This document shows positions 21,026 through 33,213 of a stretch of 64,000 bases of DNA, one piece after another (within the stretch, counting starts at the first letter, position 1; every line of letters begins with the position of its first letter). A program made the position numbers and the translations under genes. The notes under the pieces were generated by a model, which saw only the letters and a list, made by a program, of their open reading frames with translations, did not search any database and had not been told where the DNA came from. Origin of the DNA: Candidatus Solibacter usitatus (GTDB lineage: Bacteria; Acidobacteriota; Terriglobia; Bryobacterales; Bryobacteraceae); the NCBI GenBank assembly GCA_016213245.1, contig JACRBC010000129.1, positions 1 through 64,000 on the forward strand, read 5' to 3'.

Positions 21026-22957
21026 CTACTTCTCGACGTACTCCCACAACTCCGCCGCATGCAGAAGCACCCGCCCCTTGTCCCGCTCCAGCAGCAGCCG
21101 CCCCTTCACCAGCTTCTCGGCCTCCTCCCCCACCCTCCGCAAGTACCCCTCCTTGTCCCCGTACCGCCGCCCGATCTCCTCCTTCCCGAACGCGAAGAAC
21201 GACCCCAGCGACGGCGGCATCTCCCCCGGCGACCCCGCCTCCGCGCTCCTCAGATTCCACCCCGTGAATGTCCCCAGCGGCGCCGCCACCTCCGGCATCC
21301 GGATCCCTCCCAGTTCGTTCCCGTCCCCGTCCACCTGCGGCACCAGCACCGGATAGCCCCACTTCACCTCCGGCGGCTCCTTCGCCACCACTCCCTTGCC
21401 CACGAATTCCTCCCCATAGTCCAACCCGTACGCCTGTTTCGGATGCGCCGGCAACCGGGCAGCCATCGACTTCGGCCACTTCACCTTCTCCGGCAGCGCC
21501 AGATCTCCCTCCGCCAGCAGCGGATAGCGCGACGCCGGAGGCGCCTTTCCCTCTTTCACCCAATCATGCAGCGCCACCAGCAGCGCCCTTTGCATCGGCC
21601 GCGTGTCGTTCGGATTCACCGGATACTGCGCCCCCTTCGTCTTCCCCGGCATGTTCCCCGGTCCGTGCTGCGAACCCGAATAGACGTACAGCCGCGTCTC
21701 CGGATGGAGCGGCACATCCATCGCCCCATCCAGACTGATGTGCACCAGCGCCGCGCAGCGGTTCCAATACTCCCACGAGCCGTTCGTGTAGAAGATCTTC
21801 GGCATCACCGCCGCCGTCATCCCGCTCAGCAGTCCCTCGTGCCCCTGCGTCGCCGGATCCACCTGCGGCACGTCGCTGAACGGAAACAGGTCCGTCGGGT
21901 ACAGCGTATTCATGTGCGCATACCCATCCCGCGACGGTTGCGCGAAGCGGTGATTGAAGCTCCCCCGGCCCGCCCCCGCCACGTCCGCCCACACCCCGTC
22001 GAACACCTTCTTCCCCTGTTCGTCTTCGTTGAACCCGTAGTACAGGAACGTCCGCAGGAACCGCCCGCTCTGCGAGATCCCAAAACCCAGCGCCCGCTTG
22101 ATGAATCGCGGCTGGTCCCCCAGCAGCGTCACCCCGTTCCGTGTGTACTTGAAGAACGACACCACGTCCCGCACCGCCGCCAGCCCCAGTCCCGCCACCC
22201 TCGGGTTCGCCGCCTGGTACACCAGCTCATAGATCAGCCCCGGTTCCAGCCCGCCCTTCACCTCTATCGCCGTCCGCTCCGCGTTGAAACTCCACTGCGC
22301 CCCGGCAATCGTCCTCCGCCGCCCCCGCACTGTCCCCCGCACCGTCAGCTTCGCCGGACCCTCCGCCGCCGCGTACGTCGCGTGCCCCCGGTCAGACAGC
22401 GCCATTACGTTGGCCGCCTTGTCCGGAATGTACTCCGCTCGCACCACCCCCTTGATCCCCTCCAGCACCGGACCCTCCAGCCGCAGCAGCTTCTCTTTCT
22501 CCGGCACGTCCCATTGCCACCCGCACCACACCAGCGTGTACCCCTGCTCCATCAGCCACAGGTCCCCAAACTCATCCTCCGTCACCGGATCCAGCGCCCC
22601 TTTGGCGTACTGGAACCGCGACAGCATCCCCTTTCCGCCGCGGTTGGACACCTCAAACAGCAGCGTCCCGTTCCCTTTCCCCGGATCCCGCGGCTTCAAT
22701 ACATACAGGTCCGCGGTGAACTCCACCAGCCCCTGCGCGTTCTTCGGCGCAAGCTCAATGTCCCGGATCTCCCCGTTCTGCTTCAACTTCGGATCCACCG
22801 CGAAATGAACCTTCGCCACGATCCGCTCGTACGCCCCCGCCGGCCCCAGCGCGCGGCCTCCCAGCACGTCCGTCCGCTCCACCAGCCGCACCGCCGTCAC
22901 CGCGCCGCACATCGGCAGCGCCCAAATCATCAGTGTTCCAGCCAGTCTCAGTCTCAT
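21026..22957 (-). CDS. Exported alpha/beta hydrolase-domain protein
   Basis: Signal peptide; FGISQSGRFLRTFLYYGFNEDE nucleophile-elbow region; 643 aa. Confidence 0.8.
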   Translation of the reverse strand: MRLRLAGTLMIWALPMCGAVTAVRLVERTDVLGGRALGPAGAYERIVAKVHFAVDPKLKQNGEIRDIELAPKNAQGLVEFTADLYVLKPRDPGKGNGTLLFEVSNRGGKGMLSRFQYAKGALDPVTEDEFGDLWLMEQGYTLVWCGWQWDVPEKEKLLRLEGPVLEGIKGVVRAEYIPDKAANVMALSDRGHATYAAAEGPAKLTVRGTVRGRRRTIAGAQWSFNAERTAIEVKGGLEPGLIYELVYQAANPRVAGLGLAAVRDVVSFFKYTRNGVTLLGDQPRFIKRALGFGISQSGRFLRTFLYYGFNEDEQGKKVFDGVWADVAGAGRGSFNHRFAQPSRDGYAHMNTLYPTDLFPFSDVPQVDPATQGHEGLLSGMTAAVMPKIFYTNGSWEYWNRCAALVHISLDGAMDVPLHPETRLYVYSGSQHGPGNMPGKTKGAQYPVNPNDTRPMQRALLVALHDWVKEGKAPPASRYPLLAEGDLALPEKVKWPKSMAARLPAHPKQAYGLDYGEEFVGKGVVAKEPPEVKWGYPVLVPQVDGDGNELGGIRMPEVAAPLGTFTGWNLRSAEAGSPGEMPPSLGSFFAFGKEEIGRRYGDKEGYLRRVGEEAEKLVKGRLLLERDKGRVLLHAAELWEYVEK

Positions 22958-23023
22958 GTTCCCTCTGAGTCACAATCTTATAACGCTGGACTCCCCCTCC
23001 CGCCTTGTTGTGAACTGTTCTTG

Positions 23024-24622
<1,599 letters not shown>

Positions 24623-24645
24623 CCCGCCCGCCCCCCCGAACTTGG

Positions 24646-24660
24646 GGACCGGCCCGGTCC
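24646..24660. promoter_or_regulatory. Palindrome upstream of gap
   Basis: GGACCGG-C-CCGGTCC, 57 nt before the GAPDH start. Confidence 0.55.
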
Positions 24661-24716
24661 TTCTGGTATGCTAGTAGGGAAGACTTCATCCCTATAAAAA
24701 GAGAGGAAACTCCTGA

Positions 24717-25724
<1,008 letters not shown>

Positions 25725-25726
25725 AG

Positions 25727-26185
25727 TCAGGGCCGGATCTCAACCGGCAGTTCCAGCTTGACCGTCTTTGGCGGCAGGCAGATCCTGTTGTCGCAGGCCT
25801 GGTAACGCGCATGGACAGCCAGCGTTGCCGGGCCTGCTTTTGCGTTCCTGGACACCTCCACCGGCACGCCGAACCCGGCGCTGCCCTCGTAGGACTCGAT
25901 GTCGAGCTGGAAGGTCTCTTCAAAGCGGCTCAACGGCGGCGGCGCGTCGATCTCGCCCGCCCGCCCGAACGGCTGCCCCTCGGGCACCGTGATGGAGGTC
26001 GGAATCGGTCCCCCCTCCTGCTTCTTCAGCGAGTAGAGGTGCCAGCCCTCGGCGATCTCGGCCGCCAGCGTCACCGTGAACTTCCCGCCCGGCTGGACTT
26101 GCGTCTTCGCCGCCGGCGCGGTGATGGACCACTGGACCGGAGGCGTCTGCCAGAGTAGCGCGAGGAGCAGCGTCAGGACCGGCAC
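25727..26185 (-). CDS. Stand-alone DsbD N-terminal-like periplasmic domain
   Basis: Signal peptide; AEGWHLYSLKKQEGGPIPTSI and ARYQACDNRICLPPKTVKLELPVEI match the DsbD N-terminal pattern. Confidence 0.8.
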   Translation of the reverse strand: MPVLTLLLALLWQTPPVQWSITAPAAKTQVQPGGKFTVTLAAEIAEGWHLYSLKKQEGGPIPTSITVPEGQPFGRAGEIDAPPPLSRFEETFQLDIESYEGSAGFGVPVEVSRNAKAGPATLAVHARYQACDNRICLPPKTVKLELPVEIRP

Positions 26186-26188
26186 CGG

Positions 26189-27778
26189 TTACCTCCGCGG
26201 CGCGTCCGCCCAGGCCGCTTGCAGAATCGCCTTCGACTTTGCGTCCTGCACCAAGGCCACCACGGCCAGATCCGCCGCGTCGATCGACGACAGGTGCTCC
26301 ATGAATCGGAACTTGCCGTCCTTGTTGTGGCGCTCGTCGTGCTTCTCGAAGTCCACCAGGTGCTGATTCAGCGCCGCGGCGACCGCGGCCAGGTTGAACG
26401 TCTGCGTCTCGGACTTTTCCTTGGCCTCGCCCAGCGGGAAGCTGGACAGCGACCGCACCACCATCGGGTGGAAGCGGATGCCGTTCTCGCCGGAGTAGCG
26501 CAGCTCCTTCTCCACCAGCGCGATGTGCAATACCAGGTCCGGTGAAGGCTTGGTCACGTTGGACACGCCGGCGCGCGCCACCACCTCGCGCCCGTCGTTG
26601 GCCGCGCTGAGCGTGAGCGAGGCGCCCGGCGCCGTCTCCAGGCCCTTCTCGATCATCGGCCGGATGCGGCTCTCCACCTCGCCGGCGTACTCGCGCGGCC
26701 CGCCGCCGCCGGGCGGCGCAATGCCGTCGATGGCGTAGGTCGGTACGCCCCGCCCCGCCTGGAACTTCCAGCGGGCTACCGTGTCGGCGTTGCTCATCGG
26801 GTCCGGCCGGGGGATGTGCTCGTGGTACATCACCACGGCCAGCTCGGCTCGGCCGTAACGCTCCAGCGCGGCCTCAAAGGCGAGGTCCGCGGCCACGCAC
26901 GGCCCGCAGCCGGCGCCTGTGTAGACCTCGGCCAGCACCAGCCTGCCGCTGCGCGCCGCCGTCTTCTGATACGGCGTGGCGTGCAGCGGGTTGGGAAAGA
27001 TCGCCTTGTAGCGCTCGTCCAGGAACTCCGGCTCGCCCTGCACCGAACCGTGGACCTTCTTCCAGGCCTCGGAGAAGCGGGCGCGCGACTCCGGACTGGG
27101 CCGCGCCAGCATTCCCTGAGCGTAGTAGTTCAACGCCTCCTTCGGCTTGCCGGCCTTCGATTGGATGTCGCCCAGGGACATTGCGGCCGTGCTGAGCGTC
27201 GGGTTGTCCCGCAGGGCTGCTGTGAAGACCTTCTTCGCCTGGCCATTGTTGCCTCTGGCCAGCAGGACCCGCCCCAGCGTCTCTTGCATCTGCGCACGCT
27301 GCGAGGCGAAGCGGCTCCGGACTTGTGCTTCGGTCGGCGCCGGTCGCTTGAGTTCTTCGGCGTCTTTCCTCGCCCGTGCGGCGGAGTCCTCCTCGGCGAG
27401 ACGCTTCAAAGCGGTCTTGGCCGACCGCTCGGCCTCCTTCAGCAGTTGATTGGCGTCAAGCAGCTCGACAGCGAGAAATCGATGCAATTCTGCGGCCGAA
27501 CTGGAGGACAAGCCCTTCGCCATGGCCCGCGTGCGCGTCACCGCATCGGCCGGCTTCAACTTCACCGCGGCGGCAATGATTTCGCGGCGCGCCGGCTCCA
27601 CCCTGTTGCTGGAGGGAAAATCCTCGATGAACTGGTCCAGCGCGGCCAGCTTCTTGTCCGCCTCTTTGAGAGCCACGGCCGCCATGAAGGCCTTCGAATC
27701 GGCAGGCTGGGCCGGCTTGGCGGCCTCCTGCGCGAGCACCGGCAGGGCCACGAGGCAAGCGATCAGAAGTCGCACCAT
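26189..27778 (-). CDS. Exported TPR protein with C-terminal thioredoxin-like CGPC domain
   Basis: Signal MVRLLIACLVALPVLA; TPR-like helices; LAEVYTGAGCGPCVAADLAFE. Confidence 0.8.
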   Translation of the reverse strand: MVRLLIACLVALPVLAQEAAKPAQPADSKAFMAAVALKEADKKLAALDQFIEDFPSSNRVEPARREIIAAAVKLKPADAVTRTRAMAKGLSSSSAAELHRFLAVELLDANQLLKEAERSAKTALKRLAEEDSAARARKDAEELKRPAPTEAQVRSRFASQRAQMQETLGRVLLARGNNGQAKKVFTAALRDNPTLSTAAMSLGDIQSKAGKPKEALNYYAQGMLARPSPESRARFSEAWKKVHGSVQGEPEFLDERYKAIFPNPLHATPYQKTAARSGRLVLAEVYTGAGCGPCVAADLAFEAALERYGRAELAVVMYHEHIPRPDPMSNADTVARWKFQAGRGVPTYAIDGIAPPGGGGPREYAGEVESRIRPMIEKGLETAPGASLTLSAANDGREVVARAGVSNVTKPSPDLVLHIALVEKELRYSGENGIRFHPMVVRSLSSFPLGEAKEKSETQTFNLAAVAAALNQHLVDFEKHDERHNKDGKFRFMEHLSSIDAADLAVVALVQDAKSKAILQAAWADAPRR

Positions 27779-27807
27779 GCGCACATTGTATGCGATTGAA
27801 CCGCGGC

Positions 27808-28284
27808 TCACCGCCGCGGATACTGCGTCACCACTTCGCGGCCGAGAAGATGGTCGAGGTGGTGCCGCATGTGGAGGATATAGTCGTCGATGAGGAACCC
27901 CAGCGTCACCGGCGCGCCGGCGCCGACCGTGCAGGAGGTGCCGGACTTCTCCTCGGGGATGCGGGCCACCAGGTGCGCCAGCAGCAGGTTGTAGCGGTAC
28001 CAGAACTCGACCAACTCCGCCCACGGCAGGGCGGCGTAGCCATGAAGCCGCACCCAGTCGTCCTGGGCGTAGCCTGGACCGCGGTAGTCGGCTTCGAGCG
28101 CCGCGCGCACGAAACGCTGGTGGTTGTTGGCGGCCGAGTCGATCAGGTGTCCGAGTTCTTCCTTGGGCGACCACCCTTCCGGCTGTGGCTGCTGAGCAGC
28201 AGACATTGCATCGCTCAGGGAGAGCAGAGCGGCGTGTTCCTGCTCGACCGCTTGACGTAGCTGATTGGCCAGGCTCCCGATCAT
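27808..28284 (-). CDS. DinB-superfamily protein
   Basis: WSPKEELGHLIDSAANNHQRFV and DDYILHMRHHLDHLLG metal-binding histidines. Confidence 0.85.
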   Translation of the reverse strand: MIGSLANQLRQAVEQEHAALLSLSDAMSAAQQPQPEGWSPKEELGHLIDSAANNHQRFVRAALEADYRGPGYAQDDWVRLHGYAALPWAELVEFWYRYNLLLAHLVARIPEEKSGTSCTVGAGAPVTLGFLIDDYILHMRHHLDHLLGREVVTQYPRR

Positions 28285-28315
28285 GACCGATTGTCCCACG
28301 CCGGTGGAACGGTGG

Positions 28316-29500
28316 TCAGCGCGCCTGGCGCGTGACCAGCAATCGAAGCACTCCGGCAAAGCCGTTCCTGGTCTGCTCAGGCGGTGCGGCTGGATGCACG
28401 GCGGCTTCCATGACGCCCATCAGCCCCTGTCCGAAGCGGACCAACTCCTTGCCAAACGCATTGTCGGCGGGCACTGGAGAAATGCCCGACTGAAGCGTAG
28501 CGCGCACCCGGTTGTAGTCGTTGCTCAAAGTGCTGGAGACGGGGAGGCCCACCGCGGCCTCGATCTGTTCGGCCGAGGTATCCCGGCGCTGCCATCGATT
28601 GACAACCAATCGGACGTGCGCTTCCGGCACGCCCCATCTCTTCAGGTCCTCGAAGCGGCGGGCAGCCAGCCTCAATGCGACGGGCTCCTGTGTGGTCACC
28701 AGGAAGACGAGGTTGGCTCGCCGCACTACCTCTTCGGTCGCGCCGTTGATCAACTCCGGCAGGTCGGCCAGGATGGCGTCGTAGCGCTTCTCGACAAAAC
28801 GGATGAGCGCGAAGTAGTGGCTCCACTCGGCGGGTGGATTGAGGACATTGCCGGTGGAGAGCAGGAAGTCGACCTCGTGATGGCGGGTGACCGCGTTGGT
28901 CCACTTGAAATTGTCGAGCTCGTAGGCGCCCTTCAGCGCTCCCTGCGTGCTGCCCCTGGGATCGAGATCGAGCATCAATGCCTGGGCGCCGGAGCGCAGG
29001 TCGGTGTCCATGCAGAGGACGTTCTTGCCCAGGTGATTCGCCAGTGCCGAAGCCAGACCGAGCGTGATGGTGCTGGCGCCACAGCCCGCCTTGGCCGGCA
29101 GGAACGCGAACAGGTTGGGCAGATTCTCGCTGTAGTTGGCGCGGATGGTCTCGGCCAGCATGGCCACGAAGATGTCAGGCTCGGTGGGGTAAGGAAGGAA
29201 GTGCTGGATCCCGTACACGCGCAGGGCCTTGTGCTGTACCGGAGTGCCGCCGAAGGCGATCACCGGGGTGTCCGTGTAGCGTGTCTGGATCACCTGAAGG
29301 CAGCGCACGGCCAGTTCCGGGTTGTCCATGTCGAGCAGCAGCACATCGGGCGCGGCGAGTGAGGTGAGCCGGGTGAGCTCCTGCTCGGTTGGGTATTGGT
29401 CGGTGGCACGCTGGAGGATCAGCATGCCCGAGTCCACCGCCAAAGCGTGCGTGTATTGGCGCCGCACCGAACTGGCGTTGATGGCAACTCCCGTGAACAT
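28316..29500 (-). CDS. CpaE/TadZ-like MinD/ParA-type ATPase
   Basis: Receiver-like N-terminus; FLPAKAGCGASTITLGLASALA deviant Walker A, VLCMDTDLRSGAQALMLDL, ILADLPE. Confidence 0.82.
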   Translation of the reverse strand: MFTGVAINASSVRRQYTHALAVDSGMLILQRATDQYPTEQELTRLTSLAAPDVLLLDMDNPELAVRCLQVIQTRYTDTPVIAFGGTPVQHKALRVYGIQHFLPYPTEPDIFVAMLAETIRANYSENLPNLFAFLPAKAGCGASTITLGLASALANHLGKNVLCMDTDLRSGAQALMLDLDPRGSTQGALKGAYELDNFKWTNAVTRHHEVDFLLSTGNVLNPPAEWSHYFALIRFVEKRYDAILADLPELINGATEEVVRRANLVFLVTTQEPVALRLAARRFEDLKRWGVPEAHVRLVVNRWQRRDTSAEQIEAAVGLPVSSTLSNDYNRVRATLQSGISPVPADNAFGKELVRFGQGLMGVMEAAVHPAAPPEQTRNGFAGVLRLLVTRQAR

Positions 29501-29543
29501 GCGTTTCTGGCTCTAAGTAAGTATCGGCGGGAGGTATAAGAAC

Positions 29544-29563
29544 CTTTACCTAAATGGGTAAAG
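29544..29563. promoter_or_regulatory. Dyad CTTTACC-taaatg-GGTAAAG in divergent intergenic region
   Basis: Perfect 7-bp inverted repeat between divergent CDSs 28316..29500 and 29613..31352. Confidence 0.6.
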
Positions 29564-29612
29564 AACGCCGTCACACCGGTGGCCTGGCCGGGCCGCCTAT
29601 CATGGAAAACAG

Positions 29613-31352
29613 ATGATGACCATACGGCTCGCGTTCCTTCTCTTTGCTCTGGCGGCCGCCTCGGCGGGCCAGGGCATGGCCTCGCGCGGGGTCAAGCCGC
29701 AGCCCAAGGCCCGCTTCTCGGGTCGTCCGTGGCCGTCCACGCTGACCAACATTGCCCGTGAGGCGGGCCTGACGGCGCCCACCATCTTCGGCAACGAGAC
29801 CAACGTGCAGTTCATCAGTGAGACCTCTTCGGGAGGCATCGCCTTCCTGGACTACGACAAGGACGGCTGGCTGGACATCTTCATCACCTCGGGAACACGG
29901 TTTGAAAACCCTCCGCCGGAGGCGACAAATCGCCTGTACCGCAACCGGCATGACGGGACGTTCGAAGACGTCACCATGAAGGCTGGCCTGAGAAGAACGG
30001 GTTGGGCGCAGGGCGTCACCGTGGCCGACTACAACAACGACGGGTACCCGGACCTGCTGGTCACCTACTGGGGCGACAACGCGCTCTATCGCAACAATGG
30101 CGACGGGACGTTTACCGACGTGGCCAGGCAGGCGGGGCTGCTGCATTCGCCGGCGCCGGCACGGCCGATTTGGCATGCGGGCGCGGCGTTTCTCGACTAC
30201 GACCGCGACGGGCACCTCGACCTGTTCATCAGCGTCTACATCGACTACGACCAGGCCAACACACCGCGCCCGGGGGAGAATCCGAACTGCAACTGGAAGG
30301 GTGTCGCCGTGCCGTGCGGACCGCGCGGCCTCAAGCCCGCCCGGCATTACCTCTACCACAACCGCGGGGACGGCACGTTCGATGACGTGAGCGCGAAAAG
30401 CGGCATCGCCCGCTTTCAATCCTCGTTCGGGATGACAGTGCTGGCGGCTGACTTCGACCAGGACGGCTGGCCGGACATCTACGTCGCCTGCGATTCGACG
30501 CCGAGCCTGTTCTTCCACAACAACTTCGATGGGACGTTCACCGAAGAGGGCATCGAGCGCGGCATCGCGCTCAACGACGACGGCATGGAGCAGGCCGGCA
30601 TGGGGCTGGCCTTGGGCGACTACAACGGCGACGGCCTGATCGACATCTTCAAAACGCACTTCGCTGACGACACGCAGATGCTCTATCAAGGCGAGGACAA
30701 GGGACAGTTCCGGGACGTCTCGCTCAAGGCCGGGCTAGGGGTAGAGACACGCCTGATCGCCTGGGGCGTGGGGATGCCGGACCTGGACAACGACGGCTGG
30801 CCGGACGTGTTGCTGGCTACCGGCAGCGTCTATCCGGACGTGGACAGGGACCTGCCGGCCTATCCGTACCGCACGCCGCTGCTGCTGTTCCGCAACCTGG
30901 GCAACGGGAAGTACGAGCAGTTGACCGGCCTGGCCGGGCCGGCGCTCGCGGAGCGGCACTCCTCGCGCGGTTCGGCCTTCGGAGACTTCGACAACGACGG
31001 GGACATCGACGTGGTGGTTTGGAATCGCAACGAGCCGCCGTCGCTGCTGCGCAACGACCTGAAATCGTCCAACCACTGGCTGCAGGTGCGGCTGGAAGGA
31101 GTCAACTCGAACCGCGCCGCCATCGGGGCCCTGGTGACGCTTGAATTCGCCGGCCGGAAGCAGGTGCAGGCCGTCTTGAGCCAGAGCAGCTTCTACTCTG
31201 CCAGTGACCAGCGGCTGCACTTCGGATTGGGCGAGGCCTCGACGGCGGAGATCGCGGTGAGGTGGCCGTCGGGGCGCAAAGAACGCTTCGCCGCGCCACA
31301 AGTCGACCGTGTGATGTCCTTGAAGGAAGGGACCGGCAAGGCGGTAAACTAG
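29613..31352 (+). CDS. Exported CRTAC1-like FG-GAP/VCBS repeat protein with ASPIC/UnbV C-terminus
   Basis: Repeated DYDKDGWLDIF / DYNNDGYPDLLV / DFDQDGWPDIYV units and C-terminal SDQRLHFGLGEASTAEIAVRWPSGRKE. Confidence 0.93.
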   Translation: MMTIRLAFLLFALAAASAGQGMASRGVKPQPKARFSGRPWPSTLTNIAREAGLTAPTIFGNETNVQFISETSSGGIAFLDYDKDGWLDIFITSGTRFENPPPEATNRLYRNRHDGTFEDVTMKAGLRRTGWAQGVTVADYNNDGYPDLLVTYWGDNALYRNNGDGTFTDVARQAGLLHSPAPARPIWHAGAAFLDYDRDGHLDLFISVYIDYDQANTPRPGENPNCNWKGVAVPCGPRGLKPARHYLYHNRGDGTFDDVSAKSGIARFQSSFGMTVLAADFDQDGWPDIYVACDSTPSLFFHNNFDGTFTEEGIERGIALNDDGMEQAGMGLALGDYNGDGLIDIFKTHFADDTQMLYQGEDKGQFRDVSLKAGLGVETRLIAWGVGMPDLDNDGWPDVLLATGSVYPDVDRDLPAYPYRTPLLLFRNLGNGKYEQLTGLAGPALAERHSSRGSAFGDFDNDGDIDVVVWNRNEPPSLLRNDLKSSNHWLQVRLEGVNSNRAAIGALVTLEFAGRKQVQAVLSQSSFYSASDQRLHFGLGEASTAEIAVRWPSGRKERFAAPQVDRVMSLKEGTGKAVN

Positions 31353-31357
31353 CCCTC

Positions 31358-33205
31358 ATGCCCCGGCGCATCCGAAACGGCGCGGTCTACGCTGCCCTCG
31401 CTGCGGGGGCGGCGGTAGTGGCGGTGGCGGCGTCCTACACGGCGCTGGCCACGCAGTTCGACAACAACATCTACGACTTCATCTTCCGGCTGCGTCCGGC
31501 GCAGCGGGGCGACTCCGGCGCCGCGCTGGTGGTGTTTGATGAGCGCGCGTTCAAGGATCATGGCGGCATTTCGGGCATGCGGCGGGCGCTCAGTCTGGCG
31601 CTGGAACAGATGGCGGCCCGGCCGCCGCTGGTGACGGCGGTCGACCTGACCCTGGCCGACGTCAGCCGGGAAGAGGACGACGCGGCATTGGCGGCCGCCT
31701 TCGCCAAAACCCGCAACCTGGCGCTGGGCTGCGAGATGATGCCGGACAGCTCTGGCTGGCAGGACCCGATCGAGCGTTTCGCCAGCCACGCCGCCGCGCT
31801 TGGGCACGTGCACGCCATGGCCGGGGCCTACGCCTACGACGAGATCAACCGCAGCGTTGCTCTGGAGCGTGTGGCGGGGAGGCAGGCGGCGCGCGTACGG
31901 CGCTGGGCGCTCTCCCTGGAGGCGTTCCGGCTGGCCAAGGGCGCCAGGGAGATCGAAAGTTCGCCGGCCGACTTGATGGTGGCCGGCACCATGATCGACT
32001 CGCGCTGGGATAACGGGCGCCCGATGCGCGTGCGGTACCGGGACGCCGCGCAGCTCCCGCGGCTTTCCATCGCCGACGTCATTGAGGGGAAGGGGTTGGA
32101 GCGGCTGAAGGACAAGGTCGTGTTCGTGGGTGTGACCGCGCAGTCGGCAGTGCGGGACCGGCTGTTCACGCCGCTGTCGCGAGGGCAATCCATGCCGGGG
32201 GTGGAGATCCACCTGCAAGCGTTTGACACGATGGCGTCGCAGGAATTCCTCGACGATACGCCGCTGCTGTGGCCGGTGATGCTGGCGCTGGCGGCGGCCG
32301 GCGCCTCGGCGCTGCTCTTCACATTCACGCGGGACTGGGTGGCCTACGGCTGCGCCGCGCTGCTGCTGGCCGCCGTGCACGGCTCGCCGTACTGGCTGTT
32401 TGGGGCGGGGCTCGTGCTGCCGCCGTTCGGGCCGGTGGCGGCGGTGTGGCTGTCGGTGTTGAGCTGCGCCTCGTTCCGCTTTTTCTTCGTGCGGAGGAGC
32501 TTGGATGAGAGCCAGGCGGCCACCGCGCGCTACCAGCAGGCGTTTCACTTCGTCGCGCACGAGATGCGCACGCCGCTGACGGCCATTCAGGGCTCCAGCG
32601 AGCTGATGACGCGCTATAACCTGCCCGAGCCCAAGCGCCAGGAGCTGGGGCAGATGATCAACGCCGAATCCAAGCGGCTGGCCAGGATGATCACCACGTT
32701 CCTGGACGTGGAGAAGCTGGAAGCGGGGCAAATGGAGTTGCGTCGCTCCGATTTCGCCGTGCAGGATCTGGTGGACGCCTGCGCCATGCGCGCCATGCCG
32801 CTGGCCGAGCGCAAGCAGATCCGGCTCACGTCGGAGACGGCCGAAGGCCTCACCCTTACCGCCGACAGGGAGCTGATGGAATACGCGCTGTACAACCTGA
32901 TGACAAACGCCGTCAAGTACTCCGCGCCGGAAACCGATGTCGTCATCGGCGGCGCCGCGGCAGACGAGTGGGTGTCGGTTTCGGTGAGGGACCACGGCAT
33001 GGGAATGGAGCCGGGCGAGGTGAAAAACCTGTTCCGGAAGTTCTACCGCACCAGGCGGGCGGAGCAGTCCGGAGAGACCGGAACGGGCATCGGGCTTTCC
33101 ATCGTGGCTCAGATCGTGGCGCTGCACGGAGGACGGGTGGACGTGGAAAGCGCGCCGGGAGAAGGTTCGACGTTCACTTTGCTCTTGCCTCGCACGATAC
33201 ACTGA
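31358..33205 (+). CDS. CHASE2-domain sensor histidine kinase
   Basis: Extracellular CHASE2-like region with C-terminal TM helices; FVAHEMRTPLTAIQGSSELM H-box; GTGIGLSIVAQIVALHGG. Confidence 0.92.
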   Translation: MPRRIRNGAVYAALAAGAAVVAVAASYTALATQFDNNIYDFIFRLRPAQRGDSGAALVVFDERAFKDHGGISGMRRALSLALEQMAARPPLVTAVDLTLADVSREEDDAALAAAFAKTRNLALGCEMMPDSSGWQDPIERFASHAAALGHVHAMAGAYAYDEINRSVALERVAGRQAARVRRWALSLEAFRLAKGAREIESSPADLMVAGTMIDSRWDNGRPMRVRYRDAAQLPRLSIADVIEGKGLERLKDKVVFVGVTAQSAVRDRLFTPLSRGQSMPGVEIHLQAFDTMASQEFLDDTPLLWPVMLALAAAGASALLFTFTRDWVAYGCAALLLAAVHGSPYWLFGAGLVLPPFGPVAAVWLSVLSCASFRFFFVRRSLDESQAATARYQQAFHFVAHEMRTPLTAIQGSSELMTRYNLPEPKRQELGQMINAESKRLARMITTFLDVEKLEAGQMELRRSDFAVQDLVDACAMRAMPLAERKQIRLTSETAEGLTLTADRELMEYALYNLMTNAVKYSAPETDVVIGGAAADEWVSVSVRDHGMGMEPGEVKNLFRKFYRTRRAEQSGETGTGIGLSIVAQIVALHGGRVDVESAPGEGSTFTLLLPRTIH

Positions 33206-33213
33206 AGTCTGGT

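Noticed and set aside
21020-23023. Upstream 668 codons of the plus-strand ORF 21020..24622
   Set aside because: Antisense to the hydrolase CDS 21026..22957; Pro/Arg/His-rich. Phosphoglucomutase starts at ATG 23024.
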